Shown here one piece after another: positions 36,044-43,952 of a stretch of DNA of 64,000 nt (position 1 is its first letter; every line of letters starts with the position of its first letter). The notes under the pieces were generated by a model that was not told the origin of the DNA, did not search any database, and was given only the letters and a program-made list of their open reading frames with translations. Source of the DNA: Streptomyces sclerotialus (GTDB taxonomy: Bacteria > Actinomycetota > Actinomycetes > Streptomycetales > Streptomycetaceae). Location: NCBI RefSeq assembly GCF_040907265.1, contig NZ_JBFOHP010000002.1:6076001-6140000 (forward strand), read 5' to 3'. A program made the translations under genes and the position numbers.

Positions 36044-36640
36044 GTGGAGAAGCGCGACGGCCGCCCGGCCGGAGCCGTACGGCTCGACGACCCCTGGTAC
36101 GACACCCTCGCCTCGGGACGGGGCGCACGAGGGACGGCCGAACGGGAGGACGCGGGGGAGGAGGCACCGGCGCAGGAGCCGGCCGCACGTACGCACGCGG
36201 AGGACGCGGAGCCGGTGCCCGCCGACGCCCCGGCCGGCCCGACGCCCTCCGCCCTGGCGTGGCCCGGCCTTCCGGCGCAGCGCACGGACGTTCCTGGGGC
36301 GCCCGGTGAGCCCGCCCACGCCGACGTCTACCTGACGGTGCAGCGCAGCGCCGCCTTCCAGGAGGTACGACGCCGCTATCGCAGCTTCGTCGTCCCCGCC
36401 ACCGGCCTCTTCCTCGCCTGGTACCTCGCGTACGTCATCGCCGCCGTCGCCGCCCCCGGGCTGATGGCCCGTCAAGTGGTGGGTCCGCTCAACGTCGCCA
36501 TGCTCGCCGGCCTCGGGCAGTTCGTCACCACCTTCCTGCTCACCTGGGCCTACGCCCGGCACGCCCGGCTACGCCGGGACCGTGCCGCGCTCGAACTGCG
36601 CTGGGAGACCCAGGAGATGACAGGAGGTCACGTCCGTTGA
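36044..36640 (+). CDS. DUF485 membrane protein, partner of the cation symporter
   Basis: The 198-residue product has a long, charged, probably disordered N-terminal 90 residues and a C-terminal DUF485 domain. That domain has two membrane spans (FVVPATGLFLAWYLAYVIAAV and LNVAMLAGLGQFVTTFLLTWAYA) after QRSAAFQEVRRRYRSF. DUF485 proteins such as YjcH are encoded with ActP-type acetate symporters. GTG 36044 follows AAGGAG (36031-36036). Its stop overlaps the TTG start of the symporter (TTGA), so the two are translationally coupled. The long N-terminal extension is not usual for the family. Confidence 0.9.
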   Translation: MEKRDGRPAGAVRLDDPWYDTLASGRGARGTAEREDAGEEAPAQEPAARTHAEDAEPVPADAPAGPTPSALAWPGLPAQRTDVPGAPGEPAHADVYLTVQRSAAFQEVRRRYRSFVVPATGLFLAWYLAYVIAAVAAPGLMARQVVGPLNVAMLAGLGQFVTTFLLTWAYARHARLRRDRAALELRWETQEMTGGHVR

Positions 36641-38301
36641 CCAGCCGTCCTCCCGTCCTCGCCGCCTCCGCGGCGGCCGACGGACACCAGATCCTGACCC
36701 TGGTCCTCTTCAGCGCCGTCGTCGCCGTCACCCTCGCGGTCACCGCCTGGGCCGGCCGCCGCAGACACGGCTCCGCAGAGGAGTTCTACGCCGGCGGCAG
36801 ACTCTTCTCGCCCATGGAAAACGGTTTCGCCATCGCCGGTGACTACATGTCGGCGGCCTCCTTCCTGGGCATCTCCGGTCTCATCGCCCTCTTCGGGTAC
36901 GACGGCCTGCTCTACTCCGTGGGGTTCCTCGTCGCCTGGCTCCTGGTCCTCTTCCTGGTCGCCGAACTGGTCCGCAACTGCGGCCGCTTCACGCTCGCCG
37001 ACGTCGTCGCCTCCCGTATGCGCCACCGCCCCGTACGCATCGCCGCCGGCGCCTCGTCCGTCACCGTCTCCGTGCTCTACCTCGTGGCCCAGATGGTCGG
37101 CGCCGGCAGCCTCGTCGCCCTGCTGCTCGGCGGAACGGACCACACGGCGCGTACGTGGACGGTCATCGGCGTCGGTGCCCTCATGGTCACCTACGTGATC
37201 TTCGGCGGCATGCGGGCCACGACCTGGATCCAGATCATCAAGGCCGTGCTCCTCATGGGCGGCGCCCTCACCTTGACCCTCCTCGTGCTGATCCGCTTCC
37301 ACGGGGAGCTCGGCACGCTGCTCACGACGGCGGCGCAACGCAGCGGCCACGGTGCGGACTTCCTCGCGCCGGGCCTCAAGTACGGCGGCAGCTGGACCGC
37401 CCGGCTGGACTTCCTGAGTCTCGGGCTCGCGCTCGTCCTCGGGACCGCGGGCCTGCCGCACATCCTGTCCCGCTTCTACACCGTGCCCACCGCCCGCGCC
37501 GCCCGCCGCTCCGTGGTCTGGTCGATCGGCCTGATCGGCGGCTTCTACCTGATGACGATCGTGCTCGGCTTCGGTGCCGCGGCGGTTCTCGGGACCGGCG
37601 CCGTACGGGCCGCCAATCCGGCCGGCAACACCGCCGTACCGCTGCTCGCCCTCGACCTGGGCGGCGGGCCGGGCTCCGCTGGAGGAACGATCCTTTTCGC
37701 CGTCGTCGCCGCGGTCGCCTTCGCCACGATCCTCGCCGTCGTCGCCGGCATCACCCTGGCCTCGTCCGCCTCGGTCGCACACGACCTGTACGGCGCCCTG
37801 CGGCGCGGTCGCCGCTCGGAACGGGGCGGGGCCTCACCGGAGCGCCGCGCGGGCTTCCGGGAGGTCGCCGTGGCCCGCGTCGCCGCCGCGCTCGTCGGAG
37901 CGGTGGCCATCGGCCTCGCCCTGCTCGCGCAGGACCTGAACGTCGCCTTCCTCGTGGGCCTCGCCTTCGCGGTCGCCGCCTCGGCGAACCTCCCCGTGCT
38001 GCTCTACGCCCTCTTCTGGCGCCGCTTCACCACCCGGGGCGCCGTCTGGTCCGTCTACGGAGGCCTGCTCCCCGCGCTCGTCCTCGTGGTGCTCTCACCG
38101 GTCGTCTCCGGGAGCCCAGCGGCGATCTTCCCCGGCCTGGACTTCCAGTTCTTCCCCCTGGAGAACCCCGGCATCGTCTCCGTCCCGCTGGGCTTCGTGT
38201 GCGGCTGGCTCGGTACGGTCACCTCCCCTGAGACGGCGGACGCCGCGGCCCGGCACGCGGAGACGGAGGTGCGGGCGCTGACGGGCGCGGGCGCGGCATG
38301 A
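36637..38301 (+). CDS. Solute:sodium symporter (cation/acetate type)
   Basis: The 554-residue product has about 13 membrane spans and SSS-family signatures: EEFYAGGRLFSPMENGFAIAGDYMSAASFLGISG near the N-terminus, GGMRATTWIQIIKA, GTAGLPHILSRFYTV and FLVGLAFAVAASANLP. It is closest in kind to ActP/MctC carriers that import acetate or other monocarboxylates with Na+ or H+. The start is TTG 36637 with GGAGGT at 36623-36628. It is convergent with a CitA/CitB-type two-component system that may control it, as such systems sense extracellular carboxylates. Confidence 0.93.
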   Translation: MTSRPPVLAASAAADGHQILTLVLFSAVVAVTLAVTAWAGRRRHGSAEEFYAGGRLFSPMENGFAIAGDYMSAASFLGISGLIALFGYDGLLYSVGFLVAWLLVLFLVAELVRNCGRFTLADVVASRMRHRPVRIAAGASSVTVSVLYLVAQMVGAGSLVALLLGGTDHTARTWTVIGVGALMVTYVIFGGMRATTWIQIIKAVLLMGGALTLTLLVLIRFHGELGTLLTTAAQRSGHGADFLAPGLKYGGSWTARLDFLSLGLALVLGTAGLPHILSRFYTVPTARAARRSVVWSIGLIGGFYLMTIVLGFGAAAVLGTGAVRAANPAGNTAVPLLALDLGGGPGSAGGTILFAVVAAVAFATILAVVAGITLASSASVAHDLYGALRRGRRSERGGASPERRAGFREVAVARVAAALVGAVAIGLALLAQDLNVAFLVGLAFAVAASANLPVLLYALFWRRFTTRGAVWSVYGGLLPALVLVVLSPVVSGSPAAIFPGLDFQFFPLENPGIVSVPLGFVCGWLGTVTSPETADAAARHAETEVRALTGAGAA

Positions 38302-38326
38302 GACCGCACACCCGCCCCGAGCGGGC

Positions 38327-39001
38327 TCAGACCCAGTCGTACCGGTGCTCCGGGCGGCCGGTCTCGCCGTACCGCAGCGTCAGCCTGACGCGCCCGGCCC
38401 GCTCCAGGAGCTTCAGGTAACGCTGGGCGGTCTGCCGGCTCAGGCCGGCCTGCCGGGCCACCTCCTGGGCGGACAGTGAGCTGTCGGCGGAGCGCAGGAC
38501 GGACCGTACGCGGTCGGCGGTGGCCGTGGAGTGTCCTTTGGGCAGCTCGGCCGGGCCGGCGTTGGCGGCGCCCAGCGCACCGAAGATCCGGTCCACCTCG
38601 GACTGCTCCGCCTGCCCGCCGTCCTCGAAGGTCCGCCGCAGCGCCGCGTAGCCCTCCAGCTTCGACCGCAGCCCGGCGAACGTGAACGGCTTGACCAGGT
38701 ACTGGAGCGCGCCGTGCCGCATCGCGGCCCGTACGGTGGCGACGTCACGGGCGGCCGTCACCATGATCACGTCCGTGTGCAGGCCGTGCTGCCGCAGCCG
38801 CGCCACGAGGTGCAGCCCCGTCTCGTCCGGGAGGTAGTGGTCCAGCAGGACGAGGTCGACGGGCGTGCTCTCCAGGACGGCCAGCGCCTCGGCTGCGGAG
38901 TGCGCCTGCGCGACGACCCGGAAGCCGGCGATCTTCGCGACGTACGCGGCGTTGATGCCGGCCACCCGGGCGTCGTCGTCGACGACGAGCACGTCGATCA
39001 T
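38327..39001 (-). CDS. CitB/DcuR-type response regulator
   Basis: The 224-residue product has a receiver domain (VLVVDDDARVAGIN; phospho-acceptor Asp in LVLLDHYLP; Lys in YLVKPFTF) and a C-terminal helix-turn-helix (SLSAQEVARQAGLSRQTAQRYLKLLE). The order and type match regulators of di- and tricarboxylate transport. The start ATG overlaps the stop of the kinase gene (ATGA at 38998-39001). It lies tail to tail with the cation symporter gene, only 25 nt away. Confidence 0.93.
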   Translation of the reverse strand: MIDVLVVDDDARVAGINAAYVAKIAGFRVVAQAHSAAEALAVLESTPVDLVLLDHYLPDETGLHLVARLRQHGLHTDVIMVTAARDVATVRAAMRHGALQYLVKPFTFAGLRSKLEGYAALRRTFEDGGQAEQSEVDRIFGALGAANAGPAELPKGHSTATADRVRSVLRSADSSLSAQEVARQAGLSRQTAQRYLKLLERAGRVRLTLRYGETGRPEHRYDWV

Positions 39002-40725
39002 CGTGCGCCTCCCATGGGGTGCGGCAGCGGCTCCCCGTCCGCGGGGGAGCCATGCGTTCCGGAGAGGGCGTCCGCGAGCGCGTCGGGGAGCGTGACCGTG
39101 AACCGCGCACCGCCACCCGGACGCTCGTCCACCTCCGCGCGGCCCCCGTAGCGCTCGGCGAGCCGCCGCACGAGGACCAGCCCGATCCCGCGCTGCCCGT
39201 GGGCCGGCGGCTCCTTCGTCGTCCAGCCCGCCGTGAAGATCTCCTGGCGCCGCTCCTCCGGCACACCGGGGCCGTTGTCGCTGACCCGCACGAGCGCCGT
39301 ACGGCCCTCGGCGCGGACTTCCACCTCGACCTGCCCGTCCCGCTCACCGGCCGCCGCGTCGAGCGCGTTGTCGACCAGGTTGCCGACCACGGTGACGAGA
39401 CCGTGCGGGTCGACCACCCGGTCCGGCAGCCGGGTCGTCGTCGCGATGCTCAGCGAGACGCCGCGCTCGGTCGCGACCGTCGCCTTGCCCACCAGCAGCG
39501 CAGCCAGCAGCGGGTCGTGCACCCGCTCGGTGACCTGCTCGGCCGTCGCCCGGTGCACGCCGACCGCGTGCGTCACGAACTCGACCGCCTCCTCGTACAG
39601 CCCCAGTTCGAGCAGCCCGAGGAGCGTGTGCAGCCGGTTGGCGTGCTCGTGGTCCTGGGCGCGCAGGGCGTCGATCAGCCCCTTGGTGCCGTCCAGTTCG
39701 CGCCCCAGCCGCTCCAGCTCCGTACGGTCCCGCAGGGTGACCACGGCACCGCCGTCGTCGGTCGGCATCCGGTTCGCCACGAGGACGCGCTGCCCGCTGA
39801 CGGTGAGCAGATCGGCGCCGGAGGCCCGGCCCGCCAGGACGTCCGTCGTGCGGCCCGGCGGCAGTACGGACTCCAGGGGGCGGCCGGTGTCCTCGGCGCG
39901 CAGGTCGAGCAGCCGCTGCGCCTCGTCGTTCAGCAGCCGGATGCGCCCCTGCCCGTCCAGCGCGACGAACCCCTCACGGATACCGTGCAGCATCGCCTCC
40001 CGCTCGGCGAGCAGCGCGGAGATGTCGGAGAAGGCGAGGTCGTGGGTGCGGCGCTGGAGCCTGCGGGCGACGAGGTAGGCGGCCAGCGCGCCCACCGCGA
40101 GCGCCCCGCCCGCGTACGCCAGGAGATCGGGCACGGTGGACAGCAGCCGCTGCTGCACGCTCTCGTACGCGATGCCGACGGACACGGCGCCGACGATGCG
40201 GCCGTGGTCGTCCCGCAACGGGACCTTGCCGCGTGCCGAGCGACCGAGGGTGCCCTCGTCGATCTGCATGACCTCCCGGCCGGAGAGGGCGGCGCTGGGG
40301 TCCGTGGAGACGTGCCGGCCGATCTCCTCCGGTTCGGTGTGCGACCAGCGCACGCCACGCTTGTCCATGATCACGACGTACTCGGCGCCGGTCGCCCGGC
40401 GGATCCGCTCGGCGGTCGCCTGCACGGGCCCGCCGGAGGAGGGACGGGAGGCCGCCAGCGCGTCGTCCAGACGCGGCTGGGCCGCGGTGGTCTGGGCGAT
40501 GGCCAGGGCACGGCGCATGGCCTGGTCGTCGAGCTGCGCGCTGAGCGGCGCGAGGAAGAGGCCGGTCGCCAGCGCCGTCACGCCGGCGGCGATGGCCAGC
40601 TGCACCAGCAGGACCTGTGCGAACACGCGGCGTGGCCAGCGCAGCCGCAGCCGCGTCCGGCCGCCGCCCCGCGACTCACCGGCCGCGTCGGGCCCGCCTG
40701 CTCTCTCTCCGTCTCTGTCGCCCAT
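38998..40725 (-). CDS. CitA/DcuS-type sensor histidine kinase
   Basis: The 575-residue product has one N-terminal span (FAQVLLVQLAIAAGVTALATG), then an extracytoplasmic PAS-like sensor (RRATGAEYVVIMDKRGVRWSH, ending VGAVSVGIAYESV). A second span (LLAYAGGALAVGALAAYLVA) is followed by a cytoplasmic PAS and a kinase core with DHEHANRLHTLLGLLELG (phospho-His), NLVDNALDA and RGIGLVLVRRLA. The sensor type suggests a carboxylate ligand outside the cell. ATG 40725. A single perfect Streptomyces DnaA box (TTGTCCACA, 40828-40836) lies upstream. Confidence 0.93.
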   Translation of the reverse strand: MGDRDGERAGGPDAAGESRGGGRTRLRLRWPRRVFAQVLLVQLAIAAGVTALATGLFLAPLSAQLDDQAMRRALAIAQTTAAQPRLDDALAASRPSSGGPVQATAERIRRATGAEYVVIMDKRGVRWSHTEPEEIGRHVSTDPSAALSGREVMQIDEGTLGRSARGKVPLRDDHGRIVGAVSVGIAYESVQQRLLSTVPDLLAYAGGALAVGALAAYLVARRLQRRTHDLAFSDISALLAEREAMLHGIREGFVALDGQGRIRLLNDEAQRLLDLRAEDTGRPLESVLPPGRTTDVLAGRASGADLLTVSGQRVLVANRMPTDDGGAVVTLRDRTELERLGRELDGTKGLIDALRAQDHEHANRLHTLLGLLELGLYEEAVEFVTHAVGVHRATAEQVTERVHDPLLAALLVGKATVATERGVSLSIATTTRLPDRVVDPHGLVTVVGNLVDNALDAAAGERDGQVEVEVRAEGRTALVRVSDNGPGVPEERRQEIFTAGWTTKEPPAHGQRGIGLVLVRRLAERYGGRAEVDERPGGGARFTVTLPDALADALSGTHGSPADGEPLPHPMGGAR

Positions 40726-40827
40726 ATGAACGAACAGTAAGCGGGGCGGTCGGGGTGGGGTAGCCGCGGGGGCCGGGGCGGGCCGCCGGCCGGCGGAGAC
40801 CGGCCGGTGATCTGGGCCCGACGAGAG

Positions 40828-40836
40828 TTGTCCACA
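40828..40836 (+). promoter_or_regulatory. Single DnaA box
   Basis: TTGTCCACA is an exact match to the preferred Streptomyces DnaA box, in the intergenic region upstream of the CitA-type kinase. Confidence 0.5.
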
Positions 40837-40880
40837 GGCCCACCACGCCCGGGCCGAAGTCGTCTAACCTTCAGATGTGA

Positions 40881-41849
40881 TCACAGAGAGTGACTGAGTG
40901 ACAGCGGCGACCGGGCCGCACCGACGACGGGGGTGAGGGCAGTGATGTCCGTGACATGCATGTACGCCGGCGGACCGAGAGGGGCCCCGCAGCTGGCCGG
41001 GGTGGCGGTATCGGCGGTGCGCTGCTCGACGGTGACGTGCCAGGCACGGCCGTCGGCATGGGCCAGCCTGAGGGTCCAGGAAGGTGCCGTGCCGTCCGCG
41101 CGCGAGCGGACTTCGGTGGCGGTGACATCGAGGACGTCGGCGCGGTCCTCGCGGATCAGGTCGCGGACCGCGAGATCGGCGGCCTGTGCCGGGCGGTCCC
41201 AGGTGGAGCGGCCGCGGCAGTGGTCGGTGACGATCCGGCCGTCCCGCGCCGCCACGACGGCGTCCTTCACGAGCGGCCCTTCCGCCCTGCCGTACGCGTA
41301 TCCGTACGGCAGCACGAAGAGCGTGGGGGAGAAGCGATGACCGCCGATGTGCGTGACCTCCCACGCCTCCATGCCGTCCGCCGCCAGCTCCGCGGCGAGC
41401 GGCCGGCCGAGCACGGCGCAGCAGCGGTCACGCTTGCCGTTGGTGCACACGAGGACCGGCGGCCCGCCTGTGTACGCCTCCCAGATCCCGCCGTGCTCGC
41501 CCGCGCCCAGCGCCGTGAAGTCCAGGCCGAGGAGGGCGGCGGGATCGGCGGTGCGGGTCGCGCGCATCCAGGACCGGCCCGGCGCGGTGTGGGCGAGAAG
41601 AGCCTGGCGCGGGGCGCGGCTCTGGTGGTCGGCGTGGCGGCCGGGACGGCGTATGAGGGCCACGCGTACGCCGGTGTTCGCGGAAGCGGCTTCCAGGGCG
41701 CGGCCGACGGCCGGGTCGAGTCGGCTGTCGGTGAGTGCCTCGGCGCCCCAGGGGCCGCTCTGCTCGATGAGCAGCCAGGTCCGGGCGGTGGCCGCCGTAC
41801 CGGCCAGGGGTTCGGCCGCCATGCGGGAGGCGGTTGCGCAGGTACTCAC
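40881..41849 (-). CDS. Sucrase/ferredoxin-like [2Fe-2S] family protein
   Basis: The 322-residue product has the Suc_Fer-like thioredoxin fold, with cysteine motif VLVCTNGKRDRCCAVLGRPL and the THIGGHRFSPTLFVLPYG motif that provides further iron-sulfur ligands. The name derives from an old misannotation; the fold resembles 2Fe-2S thioredoxin-like ferredoxins and there is no sucrase signature. GTG 41849 is preferred since TAGGGT lies seven bases upstream (leaderless) and overlaps an iron-box match at 41850-41868; ATG 41822 is an alternative. This suggests production only when iron is scarce, perhaps for iron release or redox under starvation. Confidence 0.85.
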   Translation of the reverse strand: MSTCATASRMAAEPLAGTAATARTWLLIEQSGPWGAEALTDSRLDPAVGRALEAASANTGVRVALIRRPGRHADHQSRAPRQALLAHTAPGRSWMRATRTADPAALLGLDFTALGAGEHGGIWEAYTGGPPVLVCTNGKRDRCCAVLGRPLAAELAADGMEAWEVTHIGGHRFSPTLFVLPYGYAYGRAEGPLVKDAVVAARDGRIVTDHCRGRSTWDRPAQAADLAVRDLIREDRADVLDVTATEVRSRADGTAPSWTLRLAHADGRAWHVTVEQRTADTATPASCGAPLGPPAYMHVTDITALTPVVGAARSPLSLSHSL

Positions 41850-41868
41850 ATAGGTGACCCTAACCTGA
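41850..41868 (-). promoter_or_regulatory. Iron box (DmdR1/IdeR-type operator)
   Basis: On the minus strand the site reads TCAGGTTAGGGTCACCTAT. It agrees with the Streptomyces iron box TTAGGTTAGGCTCACCTAA at 16 of 19 positions. It abuts the GTG start and covers a TAGGGT -10 element. Confidence 0.78.
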
Positions 41869-42432
41869 GTACCGCACCCCCGGAGGACACCGCGGCAGCA
41901 ATGGCCGATCCCCGCTGCCGAGCCCGTGCTCGCCGTGGCCCGGCTCCGGGCCACCGGCACCGAATGACCGCTTTCCGCCGTTCGGGCGAGGGCGGGAGGT
42001 TCGGCTTCCGCTTCCGCTCGACGGCGTCGTACGGGAGGTGGCCGAGGAAGGAGTGGGTGTCCGTCGCAGGTGGTGCGAGGGGTTGGGCGGGCCGCGGACA
42101 GCCGTCCGCGGGTGGCTCGGAGGCGGCTGGTGGGGCCAATATCCTGGAGCAGGCGACGGGCTCACGGAGCATCCAGGGCTTCCGGATTCTTCAGGACCTC
42201 CGGATCTCCCGACGGGTCTTCCGACGGGGCGTCCGGGCGGCGGTGCGCCTCGCGGTGACCGTCCGCCGGCCGGTCCGTGCCCGCCGCACCCGACCGACGT
42301 ACGCCACGGCCGGCACCGGCAGGCGTGCGCGGCCCGACCGTGCGCAGCGGCCCGTGCTCGCACGGCGGATCGTCCGTGCCCAGCGGACCGACCGCATACC
42401 GCGGACCGACCGGACACACTGGAGGCGCCCCC
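41869..42432. other. 564-bp region without a supported gene
   Basis: Frames are Arg/Pro/Gly-rich without family resemblance. The right third contains GACCG-rich near-repeats, with a ribosome site GGAGG (42421-42425) at its end. I looked for a Zur-type palindrome for the CobW gene and found none. Confidence 0.5.
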
Positions 42433-43800
42433 TTGACCAGCAGCACGCAGCACCCGACCGCCTCGGGCCCGGGCCCGGAGGGGAGCCCGGCCGCCCCGCG
42501 CCCGGACCTGGCTGGAGGACCGACCGCCCCGGGGCAGAGGCCGGGTGGGGGCCTGGCCGTGGGGCAGGACGACCCGGGGCGGAGCCCGGGTGCGGATCGG
42601 GATGCGGTTCCGGCTGCCGGGGGCGCCGTGGCGCCGCAGATTCCGGTCGTCGTGCTCGCCGGATTCCTGGGGTCCGGCAAGACCACCCTGCTCAACCACC
42701 TGCTGAGCCGGAGCGGAGGCACCCGGATCGGGGCGGTCGTGAACGACTTCGGGGCGATCGAGATCGACGCGATGCTGGTCGCGGGACAGGTCGACTCGAT
42801 GGTGTCGCTGGGGAACGGGTGCCTGTGCTGCGCGGTCGACACCAGCGAGCTGGACACGTACCTGGAGCGGCTGGCGCGGCCGTCCTCCCGCATCGACGTC
42901 ATCGTCATCGAGGCGAGCGGCCTGGCCGAGCCGCAGGAGCTCATCCGGATGGTCCTGGCCGGCGAGAGCGACCGGATCGTGTACGGCGGGCTGGTCGAGG
43001 TGGTCGACGCGGCGGAGTTCGAGAACACCCGCGTCCGCCACCCGGAGCTGGACCGGCACCTGGGCATCGCGGACCTGGTCGTCCTCAACAAGGCCGACCG
43101 GATCGGTGACGCGCGGCGAGCGGAGCTGCTGGGCACCCTCGGTGAACTGGCACCCGGTACGCCCGTGGTGCCCGCCGCGTACGGCCGGGTCGATCCGGAG
43201 CTGCTCTTCGAGCGGCGCCCCCGGGAAGGCGTGTCCGAGGGGCAGCTCTCCTTCGAGGACCTGCTCAGGGAGGAGGCCGAGCACGAGGAGTGCACGGCAG
43301 GCGAGGGCGGTACCGGCACCGGTGACGGGTGCAGCGCTGCTGACGGGGGCAGTGACGACGGCGGGCGGGAGTGCGGTGACGGGCACCGTCACCGGCGGCA
43401 TCTGCACTCGGCCTACGAGACGGTCGAGTTCACCTCGGCCGAGCCGATGCACCCGCGGCGGTTGATCGAGTTCCTGGACGCGCGGCCCGCGGGGCTGTAC
43501 CGCATCAAGGGGTTCGTGCACTTCGGGGTGGAGGGGAGCGGGCAGAAGTTCACCGTGCACGCGGTCGGCAACTTCCTGCGGTTCTACCCCGGGGAGTGGG
43601 ACGAGGGGGAGGAACGGCTGACGCAGCTGGTGCTCATCGGGTCCGGCATCGATGGGCCGGGCCTGCGCAAGGAGCTGGACGCCTGCCGCGACACGGCGCC
43701 CGGGGAGACCGACCCGCACGCGATGTGGGGCGTGCTGCGGTACGTACCGTCGACCGCCTCCGACGAGGAGCCGGAGGAGACCGAGGACGACGAGCGGTAG
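42433..43800 (+). CDS. CobW/COG0523-family metal-chaperone GTPase
   Basis: About 455 residues from TTG 42433 (GGAGG seven bases upstream). After a 70-residue disordered leader comes the G-domain: Walker A GFLGSGKTT (about 77-85), the diagnostic metal-binding GNGCLCCAV, a conserved EASGLAEPQ and the NKAD guanine motif. A loop rich in Cys/His (CGDGHRHRRHLHSAYE) precedes the CobW C-terminal domain (GLYRIKGFVHFG). These proteins use GTP to insert zinc, cobalt or similar ions into target enzymes. Which metal is unclear; no zinc-responsive operator is visible. The long N-terminal leader is unusual and the true start could be nearer the G-domain. Confidence 0.9.
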   Translation: MTSSTQHPTASGPGPEGSPAAPRPDLAGGPTAPGQRPGGGLAVGQDDPGRSPGADRDAVPAAGGAVAPQIPVVVLAGFLGSGKTTLLNHLLSRSGGTRIGAVVNDFGAIEIDAMLVAGQVDSMVSLGNGCLCCAVDTSELDTYLERLARPSSRIDVIVIEASGLAEPQELIRMVLAGESDRIVYGGLVEVVDAAEFENTRVRHPELDRHLGIADLVVLNKADRIGDARRAELLGTLGELAPGTPVVPAAYGRVDPELLFERRPREGVSEGQLSFEDLLREEAEHEECTAGEGGTGTGDGCSAADGGSDDGGRECGDGHRHRRHLHSAYETVEFTSAEPMHPRRLIEFLDARPAGLYRIKGFVHFGVEGSGQKFTVHAVGNFLRFYPGEWDEGEERLTQLVLIGSGIDGPGLRKELDACRDTAPGETDPHAMWGVLRYVPSTASDEEPEETEDDER

Positions 43801-43868
43801 ACGGCCGGGAAGGGCCGCACGCCGCCCCTGCCCCTGACTCTGCCGCTCCTACCCCGCACCACGGCTCC

Positions 43869-43905
43869 GGCGTCGTACGGGTCCCAGGAGGGCCCGTACG
43901 ACGCC
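43869..43905. terminator. Hairpin between convergent cobW-like gene and parC
   Basis: GGCGTCGTACGGG (43869-43881) and CCCGTACGACGCC (43893-43905) are a perfect 13-bp inverted repeat with an 11-nt loop. Confidence 0.82.
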
Positions 43906-43922
43906 AGGGCTGTGGCCTGCTG

Positions 43923-43952
43923 TGGTGCTTACACCGGTGGTGCTTACACCGG
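43923..43952. repeat. 15-bp tandem duplication over the parC stop codon
   Basis: TGGTGCTTACACCGG occurs twice without gap (43923-43937, 43938-43952). The right copy contains the parC stop codon (minus strand TAA, 43944-43946). Confidence 0.9.

Noticed and set aside
40876..40885. TGTGATCACA palindrome at the end of the sucrase/ferredoxin-like gene
   Set aside because: It overlaps the stop codon at the 3' end, not a promoter, and 10-bp palindromes arise by chance.
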